64,000 bases of DNA from assembly GCF_002075885.1 (NCBI RefSeq), contig NZ_MDET01000010.1, positions 47,510 to 111,509 on the forward strand, read 5' to 3'. This DNA comes from Manganibacter manganicus. Lineage in GTDB: Bacteria; Pseudomonadota; Alphaproteobacteria; Rhizobiales; Rhizobiaceae. How positions within the stretch are numbered: position 1 is the first letter of the stretch; each line of letters opens with the position of its first letter. Shown piece by piece: positions 35,892 through 45,034 of the stretch. The notes below the pieces were generated by a model. The model ran no database searches and had not been told where the DNA came from. It was given only the letters and a program-made list of their open reading frames with translations. Made by a program: the position numbers and the translations under genes.

Positions 35892-38825
35892 ATGAAAAAA
35901 GGCGATCATCTCTTTCTGGTTGACGGGTCCGGCTACATTTTCCGCGCCTATCACGCGCTGCCGCCATTGACGCGCAAGTCCGACGGCCTGCCGATTGGTG
36001 CAGTCTCCGGTTTCTGCAACATGCTTTGGAAGCTTCTGCGCGAAGCGCGCAATACGGATGCCGGCATTACACCCACTCATTTTGCGGTAATCTTCGACTA
36101 TTCATCCAAAACCTTCCGCAACGATCTCTATCCCGAATACAAGGCCAATCGCTCCGCACCGCCGGAGGATCTGATTCCGCAATTCGGGCTGATTCGCGAG
36201 GCGACGCGTGCCTTCAACCTGCCCTGCCTGGAAATGGAAGGGTTCGAGGCCGACGATCTGATCGCCACATACTGTCGTCTCGCCTGCGAGGCTGGCGGCG
36301 ACACCACCATTGTTTCTTCCGACAAGGATCTGATGCAACTCGTCGGTCCCACGGTCGGCATGTACGACCCGATGAGGGATCGCCAGATCGGTATTCTTGA
36401 CGTTATCGAGAAATGGGGGGTGCCGCCTGAAAAGATGATCGATTTGCAAGCTTTGACCGGCGATTCGGTGGATAATGTGCCAGGCATTCCCGGCATTGGG
36501 CCGAAAACGGCAGCGCAACTTCTCGAACAGTTCGGTGACCTGGACGCGCTGCTTGAACGCGCTTCGGAGATCAAGCAGAACAAGCGGCGCGAATCGATCA
36601 TCGACAATGCCGACAAGGCGCTCATCTCACGCCAATTGGTGACACTCAGAACCGACGTGCCCGTCACCGAAGCACTTGACGACTTCGTCCTCCATCCGGC
36701 TGACGGGCCTAAACTGATCGGCTTCCTGAAAGCGATGGAATTTTCTTCGCTCACCCGGCGCGTCGCCGAAGCGACAGGCACGGAAGCCGGCGAGATCGAA
36801 GCCGCAACGGTCGCCGTCGAGCGCGCAGATACCGCACACGGGCCGGACGTTGGCTCCGGCGTGCAGGCCTTGGAAGTCGATGAAAAGACCGCGACGGGGA
36901 CGGCTGCCAAGGAAGAGGGTTTCACCCCTTCTTTCCTCGCAGCCAAGCGGGCAGAGGCCGCAGTGGCCGACAAGATCGACGTCGACGCTTATCATTGCGT
37001 GCGTGATCTGCCGACGCTTGAGGTATGGATCGCCGAGGCGCGCGAGGCCGGTGTCGTCGCCTTCGATGTTGAAACGACCTCGCTCGATCCTATGCAGGCT
37101 GAACTGTGCGGCTTTTCGCTGGCGACAGCGCCCGGCCGCGCTTGCTATGTGCCGCTTGGCCACAAGAGCGGCCAGGACGATTTACTCGGCGGCGGTCTGG
37201 TGGACGGGCAGATTCCGATCCGCGACGCGCTTTCCACTCTCAAGCCGCTGATGGAAGACAGTTCCGTTCTCAAGATCGCGCAGAACCTGAAATACGACCT
37301 CGTCGTCATGCAGCGTCACGGTGTCGACGTCACGCCCTATGACGACACGATGCTGCTTTCCTACGTGCTCGATGCCGGCGTCACAGGCGGCCACGGCATG
37401 GATTTCCTTGCCGACAAATGGCTCGGCCACAAGACGATCCCCTTCAAGGACGTCGCCGGGTCCGGCAAGAGCTTCATCGGCTTCCATCAAGTGCCGCTGG
37501 ATAAGGCAACCTGTTACGCCGCCGAGGACGCCGACGTAACGCTGCGGCTATGGCAAGTGCTGAAGCCGCGTCTCGCCGCCAAGGGCCTGGTATCGGTCTA
37601 TGAACGGCTGGAACGACCGCTGGTGCCGGTACTGGCCGCGATGGAACAGCGCGGCATCTCCGTCGATCGCCAAATTCTGTCGCGCCTGTCCGGCGACCTT
37701 GCACAGGGCGCTGCCCGTCTGGAGGAAGACATCTATGCGCTGATCGGCGAACGCATCAACATCGGCTCGCCCAGGCAACTCGGCGACATATTGTTCGGCC
37801 GTATGGGTCTGCCCGGTGGCTCCAAGACCAAGACCGGCCAATGGTCCACCTCCGCGCAGCTTCTGGAAGACCTCGCCGCCGAAGGCCATGAACTGCCACG
37901 CAAGATCGTGGACTGGCGCCAACTGACCAAACTGAAATCGACCTACACCGACGCCCTGCCCGGCTTTATCCATCCGGAGACCGGGCGCGTCCATACCTCC
38001 TATGCGTTGGCCGCGACAACGACCGGACGGCTTTCCTCATCCGATCCGAATCTGCAAAACATTCCCATACGTACTGCGGAGGGTCGCAAGATACGCACCG
38101 CTTTCATTGCCGAGAAGGGCCACAAACTGATCTCGGCCGATTACAGCCAGATCGAATTGCGCGTGCTGGCCGATGTGGCGGACATTCCGCAATTGAAGCA
38201 GGCCTTTGCCGACGGTGCGGACATCCATGCCATCACGGCTTCGGAAATGTTCAACGTGCCGGTCGAAGGCATGCCGTCAGAAGTGCGCCGCCGCGCCAAG
38301 GCGATCAATTTCGGCATCATCTACGGCATTTCGGCCTTCGGCCTTGCCAACCAGCTTTCAATCCCTCGCGAGGAGGCCGGAGCCTATATCAAGCAATATT
38401 TCGAACGTTTCCCCGGTATCCGTGACTACATGGACGAAACAAAGGCTTTCGCCCGAGAGAACGGCTATGTCGAGACGGTATTCGGCCGCCGCATCCATTA
38501 TCCCGAAATTCGCTCGTCAAATCCGTCCGTGCGTGCGTTCAACGAACGCGCCTCGATCAATGCGCGTTTGCAGGGCACGGCCGCCGACATCATCCGCCGC
38601 GCCATGATCCGCATGGAAGGCGCACTGGCCGAGGCGGGTCTTTCCGCCCGCATGCTTTTGCAAGTGCACGACGAACTAATCTTCGAATCGGTCGAAGGCG
38701 AGGTCGAGGCGACCATTCCCGTCGTGCGCACAGTCATGGAGAATGCGGCAATGCCTGCCGTTTCGCTGTCCGTTCCCTTGCAGGTGGATGCCCGCGCCGC
38801 CGACAATTGGGACGAAGCGCACTGA
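35892..38825 (+). CDS. polA: DNA polymerase I
   Basis: A 977-aa three-domain enzyme for repair and Okazaki-fragment maturation. The 5'-3' exonuclease/FEN domain spans about 1-300 (FLVDGSGYIFRAYHALP, EADDLIATY, GIPGIGPKTAAQLL). A variable linker precedes the 3'-5' proofreading domain with intact acidic residues (VVAFDVETTSLDP, AQNLKYDL, YAAEDADVTLRL). The polymerase domain has GRLSSSDPNLQNIP, SADYSQIELRVLA (motif A), RRRAKAINFGIIYG (motif B) and LQVHDELIFE (motif C). ATG 35892 matches family length; an in-frame extension to 35793 does not. Confidence 0.96.
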   Translation: MKKGDHLFLVDGSGYIFRAYHALPPLTRKSDGLPIGAVSGFCNMLWKLLREARNTDAGITPTHFAVIFDYSSKTFRNDLYPEYKANRSAPPEDLIPQFGLIREATRAFNLPCLEMEGFEADDLIATYCRLACEAGGDTTIVSSDKDLMQLVGPTVGMYDPMRDRQIGILDVIEKWGVPPEKMIDLQALTGDSVDNVPGIPGIGPKTAAQLLEQFGDLDALLERASEIKQNKRRESIIDNADKALISRQLVTLRTDVPVTEALDDFVLHPADGPKLIGFLKAMEFSSLTRRVAEATGTEAGEIEAATVAVERADTAHGPDVGSGVQALEVDEKTATGTAAKEEGFTPSFLAAKRAEAAVADKIDVDAYHCVRDLPTLEVWIAEAREAGVVAFDVETTSLDPMQAELCGFSLATAPGRACYVPLGHKSGQDDLLGGGLVDGQIPIRDALSTLKPLMEDSSVLKIAQNLKYDLVVMQRHGVDVTPYDDTMLLSYVLDAGVTGGHGMDFLADKWLGHKTIPFKDVAGSGKSFIGFHQVPLDKATCYAAEDADVTLRLWQVLKPRLAAKGLVSVYERLERPLVPVLAAMEQRGISVDRQILSRLSGDLAQGAARLEEDIYALIGERINIGSPRQLGDILFGRMGLPGGSKTKTGQWSTSAQLLEDLAAEGHELPRKIVDWRQLTKLKSTYTDALPGFIHPETGRVHTSYALAATTTGRLSSSDPNLQNIPIRTAEGRKIRTAFIAEKGHKLISADYSQIELRVLADVADIPQLKQAFADGADIHAITASEMFNVPVEGMPSEVRRRAKAINFGIIYGISAFGLANQLSIPREEAGAYIKQYFERFPGIRDYMDETKAFARENGYVETVFGRRIHYPEIRSSNPSVRAFNERASINARLQGTAADIIRRAMIRMEGALAEAGLSARMLLQVHDELIFESVEGEVEATIPVVRTVMENAAMPAVSLSVPLQVDARAADNWDEAH

Positions 38826-38845
38826 GACTGCAATAAAAGCAGCTA

Positions 38846-39640
38846 TCAGCCGATCAGCAACTCGTCGTCATCTATGGTCTGGCCGCGAATGCGCCGGAAC
38901 ATGGCGATCAGGTCTTCGATCTGCAGGCCTTTGCGTTCCTCGCCGCTGACGTCGAGCACAATCTCGCCGCCGTGCAGCATGATCGTACGGTCGCCGTAAT
39001 CGAGCGCCTGGCGCATGGAATGCGTGACCATGAGCGTGGTCAGCTTGCGCTCGGAAACAATCTTCTCGGTCAAACCCATGACGAACTCAGCCATGCCGGG
39101 ATCGAGTGCTGCCGTATGCTCGTCGAGCAGCAGCATCCGCGAATCGGTCAGCGTCGCCATGACCAGCGAGACCGCCTGACGCTGGCCGCCCGAGAGCAGG
39201 TCCATACGGTCGCCCAGCCGGTTCTCCAGGCCGAGATTGAGATCGGCGATGCGTTCGCGAAAGATCGCACGGCGCGCCGAATTGAGCGCTCTCGTCAGTC
39301 CGCGCCTTTTGCCACGCCGTTCGGCAAGCGCCAGGTTTTCCTCGATGGTCAGTGCCCCGCAGCTTCCCGCCAGCGGATCCTGAAACACGCGCGCTACCAG
39401 TTCCGCGCGCCTGGTTGTCGGCTTGCGCGTCACATCGGTGCCCGCAATCGTCACTCTGCCGAAAGTCGGCACAATGTCGCCGGCCAACACGCCGAGCAAG
39501 GTCGATTTGCCGGCACCGTTCGAACCGATCACCGTCACGAACATGCCCTGCTCGATCTCGAGATCGATGCCGGCAAGCGCCTTCTTTTCCAGCGGCGTGC
39601 CACGCCCGAAAACAACACCGATATCCTTGAGCGAAATCAT
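38846..39640 (-). CDS. ABC transporter ATP-binding protein (COG1101 type)
   Basis: A 264-aa ATPase. Walker A is IGSNGAGKST, signature LLSGGQRQAVSL, Walker B MLLLDEHTAAL with Glu replaced after the Asp by EH (LLLDEHTA), and the H-loop VTHSMRQAL. It overlaps the permease gene by 4 bases and with it and the binding protein forms an importer of the COG2984/COG4120/COG1101 class. Homologues include the streptococcal tryptophan transporter TrpXYZ; the substrate here is not established. Confidence 0.9.
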   Translation of the reverse strand: MISLKDIGVVFGRGTPLEKKALAGIDLEIEQGMFVTVIGSNGAGKSTLLGVLAGDIVPTFGRVTIAGTDVTRKPTTRRAELVARVFQDPLAGSCGALTIEENLALAERRGKRRGLTRALNSARRAIFRERIADLNLGLENRLGDRMDLLSGGQRQAVSLVMATLTDSRMLLLDEHTAALDPGMAEFVMGLTEKIVSERKLTTLMVTHSMRQALDYGDRTIMLHGGEIVLDVSGEERKGLQIEDLIAMFRRIRGQTIDDDELLIG

Positions 39641-40518
39641 CGGCCACTCCCTCCCCGGCGCAGGCGCGGCAGCACAAGCGCGAAGGTGACCAAAACCGCC
39701 GTCACCAGATTAAGGTCGGATGCCTGCAAGCCCAGCACATCGCTGGAAAGCGCCAGTTGAATGGCAATGCGATAAAGGATCGACCCCACGATGCAGCCAA
39801 TCAGCGTGATGAGAATGCCACGCGCGCCGAACAGCGTTTCGCCGATAATGACAGCGGCCAATCCGACGACAATGGTGCCGACGCCCGATGTAACATCGGC
39901 AAAGCCGTTGGTCTGGGCAAACAGTGCGCCGCCGAGCGCCACCAGCGCGTTGGAGAGCGCCATGCCGAGGTAGATCTGGTAGGCGGTGTCCACGCCTTGC
40001 GCGCGCGCCATTCGTGGGTTGGCGCCGGTGGCGCGCATGGCAAGGCCGGCATCGCTTTCAAGGAAACGCCAGACCATCAGCAGCGCGATAATTGCCAAAA
40101 CGCCAATGAACAGCGGCCGCACCAGATAATCGCTAAGGCCAAGCCCGTAAAAGGGCGTCAGCATGGTGTCAGCGTTGATTAGCGCCACGTTCGGCCGACC
40201 CATCACGCGCAGATTGACCGAAAACAGCGCTATCATCGTCAGGATGGACGCAAGCAGATGCAATATCTTGAAGCGTACATTGAGCAGCGCCGTAACCAAG
40301 CCGGCAATCGCACCGGCTACCATCGCCACGGCGGAGGCCAGCCAGGGGTCGAGGCCAGCCAGGATCAGCACCGCCGCTACGGCCGCCCCAAGCGGGAACG
40401 AGCCGTCAACGGTAAGATCGGGAAAGTCGAGCACACGGAAGGCCAGATAGACTCCCAGCGCCACGAACGCATAGACGAGGCCGAGTTCGACGGCGCCCCA
40501 GAAAGCGATCTGGCTCAA
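39637..40518 (-). CDS. ABC transporter permease (COG4120 type)
   Basis: A 293-aa inner-membrane protein with about nine helices, resembling branched-chain amino acid/ribose permeases (BPD_transp_2): LGVYLAFRVLDFPDLTVDGSFPLGAAVAA at the N-terminus and NPRMARAQGVDTAYQIYLGMALSNALVALGGALFAQ, the coupling region, in the middle. It is encoded between the binding protein (27 bases upstream) and the ATPase (overlapping). Confidence 0.92.
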   Translation of the reverse strand: MSQIAFWGAVELGLVYAFVALGVYLAFRVLDFPDLTVDGSFPLGAAVAAVLILAGLDPWLASAVAMVAGAIAGLVTALLNVRFKILHLLASILTMIALFSVNLRVMGRPNVALINADTMLTPFYGLGLSDYLVRPLFIGVLAIIALLMVWRFLESDAGLAMRATGANPRMARAQGVDTAYQIYLGMALSNALVALGGALFAQTNGFADVTSGVGTIVVGLAAVIIGETLFGARGILITLIGCIVGSILYRIAIQLALSSDVLGLQASDLNLVTAVLVTFALVLPRLRRGGSGR

Positions 40519-40545
40519 GATAACCGACCTTTCCGCTGCCGCGCC

Positions 40546-41499
40546 TTATTCGATGACCTTGGTGGCGCCGGAAATGATGCCTTCGGGCAGCTTGAGCCCA
40601 ATCTTTTCCGCCGCCTTCTTGTTCACGACAAGATCCGTGCCCTTGGCGATCTCGACAGGAATATCACCCGGCTTTTCGCCCTTCAGCACACGCACGACGA
40701 CTTCGCCGGTCTGTTTTCCGACGTCATAGTAGTTGAAACCGAGAGCGGCTATCGCGCCGCGCTTGACGGAGTCCGTGTCAGCCGTAAATAATGGCAGCTT
40801 CGCTTCGTCGGCAACGCCGACAGCAGCCTCCAGCGCCGAGACGATGGTGTTGTCGGTTGGCACATAGATCGCATCGACCCGCCCGACCAGAGCGCGCGCC
40901 GCGCCCTGCACTTCCGCCGTCTTGGTTGCCGCCGATTCCACCACCTTGATGCCGGCGTTATCGGCAGCCTTCTTGAAGCTGGCAAGCAACGAAACCGAAT
41001 TGGTCTCGCCGGAATTGTAAAGGAAGCCAACGGTCTTCACGTCGGGCAGGACTGCCTTGATGAGATCGATATGGGCAGCGACCGGCGACATGTCGGAAAG
41101 GCCGGTGACATTGCCGCCGGGCTTTTCCATGCTTTTCACAAGTTGCGCGCCAACCGGGTCGGAAACCGCGGTGAAGACGACCGGAATATCATGTGTGGCC
41201 GCAACGACCGCTTGTGCAGACGGCGTCGAGATCGGCACGATCACGTCCGGCGATTCACCAATGAACTGGCGGGCAATCTGGGCGGCGGTGGCCGGATTGC
41301 CCTGCGCCGACTGATAGACGAATTTCAGATTCTCACCATCCTTGTAGCCGGCTTCGGCCAGCGCATCCTTGACGCCATCGCGCACGGCATCGAGTGCCGG
41401 GTGCTCGACGATCGCGGTCACGTCGACAGTGACATCGGCCGCCTTGGCCGGCAGCGCCAGGGCCACAGAGGCAGCCAGTGCGAGAAACAGAGCTTTCAT
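40546..41499 (-). CDS. ABC transporter substrate-binding protein (COG2984 type)
   Basis: A 317-aa periplasmic protein with signal peptide MKALFLALAASVALALPAKAAD, cleavage near AKA-A. Repeated Rossmann-like halves are seen with IVEHPALDAVRDGVKDAL, PVVFTAVSDPVGAQLV and KTVGFLYNSGETNS, typical of the DUF534/COG2984 family that binds aromatic amino acids or related compounds. First gene of the three-gene importer; 108 bases separate it from the acetyltransferase upstream, with no promoter recognised. Confidence 0.9.
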   Translation of the reverse strand: MKALFLALAASVALALPAKAADVTVDVTAIVEHPALDAVRDGVKDALAEAGYKDGENLKFVYQSAQGNPATAAQIARQFIGESPDVIVPISTPSAQAVVAATHDIPVVFTAVSDPVGAQLVKSMEKPGGNVTGLSDMSPVAAHIDLIKAVLPDVKTVGFLYNSGETNSVSLLASFKKAADNAGIKVVESAATKTAEVQGAARALVGRVDAIYVPTDNTIVSALEAAVGVADEAKLPLFTADTDSVKRGAIAALGFNYYDVGKQTGEVVVRVLKGEKPGDIPVEIAKGTDLVVNKKAAEKIGLKLPEGIISGATKVIE

Positions 41500-41607
41500 G
41501 AGTTCCCTCCAGAGATGTCTGGCGAGACCTCTAATTCATTCCGCAACCCGATGAAAGGCAAGCTACCGCAATTTTATCGTCATCCATGACGAGGCACAAA
41601 AAGCCCA

Positions 41608-42900
41608 TCAATGCTTTCGATAACGTCCGACGAGATCCTTGACCCGGTTACGCAGAATGCGCGCCATGTTGCGGGTCTCGCGGTAAAGATGAATCTGCGT
41701 CGCCGCCTGGCGCGTCAACCGATCCGTGCCGGGTGCAATACCGATTACGAAGGTACCCATGGGGCTGTGCTCGCTCCACAACCGGCTCATTACCGGATGG
41801 TCAGGCACGGCGCAGGAATCGGTCATGATTATGTTGGGATCATCGAGATGCTGTTTGGTTACCTCGATCATCAGCAATGTGCCGGGCGAATAGGCTGAAA
41901 GCGTTTCGTCATAGGCTGTCTTCCAAGTGTAGGCGACGCCCTGCTCGATAAACACGATCAGGCAAGCGATGGTCCGCCCGTCGAGCGTCAATTTGTGGAT
42001 GCGGCACATATCGAGATCGGCCAGCCCATGCACCGCCTCGCGCGCGAAGGCAGCGCGAAAGCGATCGACCGCCATGGCTGTGCGTTCGCGGCCTTTCCAG
42101 CCAGAAGCCTCCAATGCCAGGAAATCCTCGATGGCATAGCGAACTTCTTCGGGGCCGCGCGCCGTTTCATGTTCCAACTTGCCATGATCGGCTAATCGGC
42201 GCTTCAGGCGGCGGAACTCGCGATAATGATGCGCCCGCAATGAGTTTTTCAGATAGATATCGCCGTCGAGATCGCTCTTCAGCATCGGACGCGAGTTTTC
42301 GCCGGTGACGACCAGCGGCAAATCCCTTGTTTCCGACAATGTCTTCAGCAAAGCCGCCACCGGCCCATCCAGCCGCAAATCGGGTACGACGAACAGCCTG
42401 GGCAGTTTCAGGTGCGGCCGCGCCAGCATGGTAAAGAAGTCTTCAAGCACGCCAAGCGGATCGTCACGGTCGATCAGCGGCGCGCCCATCGGGCCGAACG
42501 GATTCGCCCAGCTTCGCATGACAGGCACGCCCAGCGGCACGGCTGGACGCTCGATCGAAAACGGCCCCAGAAGCCGAAGCCGGCTGCGATAGTCATCCCC
42601 ATCGCGGATGACGGCCAACCGGACTTCCCTATTTTCCAGTCTCGGCATGGCAGGCGCTAGAAAGCGTGGATTAAAGAAGATATTCGACTCGACGGTGCGG
42701 TTGGCGAGATAGTCGAGTTCCTCAACGAGATCGAACCCGGCGGAAGCCGGATAGATCGCCAGCTTGCGTGAAGGTCGATCGCCAGCCCAAAGTTCGATTT
42801 GCGCCCGCTCGCGCTCGTCGCGCGGCAGACCGGCAAGGCCGGACATCATGGTGCCTATGCCACCGCCGCTGACTTCCTCAAAGATCGGAACAGCCACCAT
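41608..42900 (-). CDS. GNAT-like protein, BioF2/CelD family
   Basis: A 430-aa cytoplasmic protein. The central and C-terminal part (about 200-400) has the BioF2-like acetyltransferase pattern: SLRAHHYREFRRLKRRLADHG, FLALEASGWKGRERTAMA, IHKLTLDGRTIACLIVFIEQGVAYTWKTAYDE. The N-terminal 200 residues form a second GNAT-like half. Such proteins are often linked to cell-envelope polysaccharide or peptidoglycan modification. No partner gene identifies the substrate. Confidence 0.8.
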   Translation of the reverse strand: MVAVPIFEEVSGGGIGTMMSGLAGLPRDERERAQIELWAGDRPSRKLAIYPASAGFDLVEELDYLANRTVESNIFFNPRFLAPAMPRLENREVRLAVIRDGDDYRSRLRLLGPFSIERPAVPLGVPVMRSWANPFGPMGAPLIDRDDPLGVLEDFFTMLARPHLKLPRLFVVPDLRLDGPVAALLKTLSETRDLPLVVTGENSRPMLKSDLDGDIYLKNSLRAHHYREFRRLKRRLADHGKLEHETARGPEEVRYAIEDFLALEASGWKGRERTAMAVDRFRAAFAREAVHGLADLDMCRIHKLTLDGRTIACLIVFIEQGVAYTWKTAYDETLSAYSPGTLLMIEVTKQHLDDPNIIMTDSCAVPDHPVMSRLWSEHSPMGTFVIGIAPGTDRLTRQAATQIHLYRETRNMARILRNRVKDLVGRYRKH

Positions 42901-42993
42901 GTCAGCGCTCTCATTGTTTGTCGCAGCCTAACTGCAACCCATTAAGAAACGGTTGGATGAGGGGGTGACGGAAGACGTCTTTGAGGGAGGAAG

Positions 42994-43290
42994 TCAGGCC
43001 AGCACGTCGCCCCATTCGGGATGGCGGCGAAACTGAGCGGCGGCGAAGGGGCAAAGCGGCACGATCTTGCGCCCACCGGCGCGCGCATCCTCGACGGCAC
43101 GCGTCACCAGCCTCGCGCCAACGCCTTGCCCTCGAAAAGCATCGGGTACGCCAGTATGGTGGATGATCAGTTGATGCTCGCCGGCCCTGGTGAACGTCAT
43201 TTCGGCTTCGGCGCCATTCGGTCCGACAATAACATAACGGCCCTTTGAGCCGTGTTCTTCCAACCGGATTTCCGGCACTTCATCCTGCAT
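42994..43290 (-). CDS. Small GNAT-like N-acetyltransferase (YjdJ/Gcn5-related)
   Basis: A 98-aa domain protein with VIVGPNGAEAEMTF, HHTGVPDAFRGQGVGARLVTRAVEDAR and KIVPLCPFAAAQFRRHPEW, the short N-acetyltransferase (PF14542) family that binds acetyl-CoA through RGQGVG. ATG 43290 is used; ATG at 43314 is possible. Substrate unknown. Confidence 0.88.
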   Translation of the reverse strand: MQDEVPEIRLEEHGSKGRYVIVGPNGAEAEMTFTRAGEHQLIIHHTGVPDAFRGQGVGARLVTRAVEDARAGGRKIVPLCPFAAAQFRRHPEWGDVLA

Positions 43291-43406
43291 CGAATCCGCC
43301 CTTTCGCTGACCATTAAAACGCTTGGACAAGACATGCATCAATAACAATAGCTTGGAGCGAGACAGCGATTCAACTCATCTCGCCTTGAAGACAGCCGCA
43401 ATCAAT

Positions 43407-43436
43407 GAAATGCCCGCGCCATGGCACGGGCATTTC
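43407..43436 (-). terminator. Hairpin after the PRC-barrel gene
   Basis: GAAATGCCCG and CGGGCATTTC are perfect 10-bp arms around a 10-base loop, 14 bases after the stop of the PRC-barrel gene. The following T content is modest (ATTGATTG). Confidence 0.6.
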
Positions 43437-43449
43437 AGAGGCAGGCAAC

Positions 43450-44829
43450 TTATTGCTGCGGCTGCTTTTCGGTATTTGATCCGCTATCACCTTGGCTGTA
43501 AGCGGGTTGCGCTTCCAACTGCTCCTTGCTGGCACTGGTGTAGAGATATTTGTTACCGTCCTTGTCGGTCATGTATTTGAGATCGCCCATCTCCATGGCA
43601 ACCTCCTTTTCGCCGACGCCAAGGAAGCCGCCGACATCCACAATCACGGCGTTGACCTTCTTGTCAGGTGCCAGCACGACGTCGCCGACCTCGCCAACCT
43701 GATCGTCATTTGGACCATAGACGGTGGTCCCGACCAGATCCTCTGAACGGATTTCGCCCATCGGCACTGGTGTGAGAGCAGATTTGTCGATAGCCGCGGT
43801 CATCGATGGATCAGTACCGGCATCGGATGCCTCACCGGCAGCCATAGTGTCATTGCCCGTGGCCGCTGCGGCCGGCGCACTCTCCGCCGTCTCATCGGTC
43901 GCAGGCTTGGTCGTGGCCGGTGTGTCGGCCCCGGCCGCTACACTGGGCGCGGATGCCACGTCGTAAGCCTTCCGGTCGAAGTCCGGCAACGCCTGAAGCT
44001 GCTCCTTATTCACCTCCGCAACCAGCCAACGGTCGCCGTTCTCCTCGACCGTTTCGGCCTTGTCATAACTGAAAGCCACATGCTTGGCGCCGACACCCAA
44101 AAAGCCGCCAACGCCGATAACCAGGGAATCGGCTTTGCCAGCCTTGGAGATCACGATATCCTCCACTTGGCCGATGTTCTCCGCCTTGTCCCCGGTGCCG
44201 TTATAGACGCTTTCACCGATCAGGTTCGAAGCGAGTCGACCATCAGATTTCTGAACAGGAGCGGCAGGCGCGTTTTGTGCCGTGTCGGCTGCCGGAGCAG
44301 TCGCCGCTCCCGGCGCGGCCTCATCAGCCTGCCCGGTAGGCGCCATTGCGGTCGTGCCGTCAGCAGGTGCAGTTTCCGTTCCGGTCGGAGCCGGCGCCGG
44401 CGCCGGCTCATAAGGCGTAGCGTCGAATGCCTGCTGGGCTGTCAACTCTTCCTTGGTTGTCGGGGCCACGAGCCAACGGTCGCCATTCTTCTCGGCCCAT
44501 TGCAGCTTGCCATATTCGAAAGCGACATTCTTGGCGCCAACTCCTAAAAACCCGCCGACGCCGATAACGATAGACTGGACCTTGCCGTCCTTATCGAAAA
44601 CGATATCTGAAACCTTGCCGATGTTCTGCGCCTCATCGCCGGTACCGTTATAGACACTTTCGCCCATGATATTGGTAGCGAGGCTATCCTCAGCCTCGGT
44701 GGCCGGGGCCGCAGGGGCTGCGGCCTCCGCGGCCGGTGCAGGTTCCGTCGGTGTTGTGGTGTTTTGCGCGTAGGCGCCTGTCGCCAACAATGCTGCAAGC
44801 GCGGTCGTGGTCAAAAGAGTCTTGATCAT
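43450..44829 (-). CDS. Exported protein with three PRC-barrel domains
   Basis: A 459-aa protein with signal peptide MIKTLLTTTALAALLATGAYA and cleavage near AYA-Q. Three PRC-barrel repeats begin near residues 50, 196 and 358; each contains GESVYNG or GTTVYGP, then IGKVSDIV-like, then GVGGFLGVG or DVGGFLGVG, and ends near a W/Y-rich strand. They are joined by Ala/Pro/Thr-rich linkers of about 60-70 residues. PRC barrels are protein-interaction folds (RimM, photosynthetic reaction centre H). ATG 44829 has AGGAGA upstream. A perfect EcfG promoter at 44903 predicts general-stress control. Function unknown; location is predicted to be periplasmic. Confidence 0.88.
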   Translation of the reverse strand: MIKTLLTTTALAALLATGAYAQNTTTPTEPAPAAEAAAPAAPATEAEDSLATNIMGESVYNGTGDEAQNIGKVSDIVFDKDGKVQSIVIGVGGFLGVGAKNVAFEYGKLQWAEKNGDRWLVAPTTKEELTAQQAFDATPYEPAPAPAPTGTETAPADGTTAMAPTGQADEAAPGAATAPAADTAQNAPAAPVQKSDGRLASNLIGESVYNGTGDKAENIGQVEDIVISKAGKADSLVIGVGGFLGVGAKHVAFSYDKAETVEENGDRWLVAEVNKEQLQALPDFDRKAYDVASAPSVAAGADTPATTKPATDETAESAPAAAATGNDTMAAGEASDAGTDPSMTAAIDKSALTPVPMGEIRSEDLVGTTVYGPNDDQVGEVGDVVLAPDKKVNAVIVDVGGFLGVGEKEVAMEMGDLKYMTDKDGNKYLYTSASKEQLEAQPAYSQGDSGSNTEKQPQQ

Positions 44830-44902
44830 GATCTTTCTCCTCGTCATATGTTGACCGATCTTGTGTCGCCGCTCGGTCGTGAGCGGACGTGTGCATGTTC
44901 AC

Positions 44903-44927
44903 AACGGCAGGAAAGCAGGCTTGTTCC
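44903..44927 (-). promoter_or_regulatory. EcfG-type promoter of the PRC-barrel gene
   Basis: Minus strand GGAAC (44923-44927), 16-base spacer, CGTT (44903-44906). It lies about 74 bases before the ATG at 44829, in the spacer between the PRC-barrel gene and the divergent lipid kinase gene. Confidence 0.75.
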
Positions 44928-45034
44928 AAATTGGGCCGGCCAAAGAGTTGGCCGCCACTTAGGGACCTTGGTCCGGCAACGGCTTTTTATCCGTGACCCG
45001 GCGCGATCCGGTCCTTTCTTCGAGAGGAAATGCG

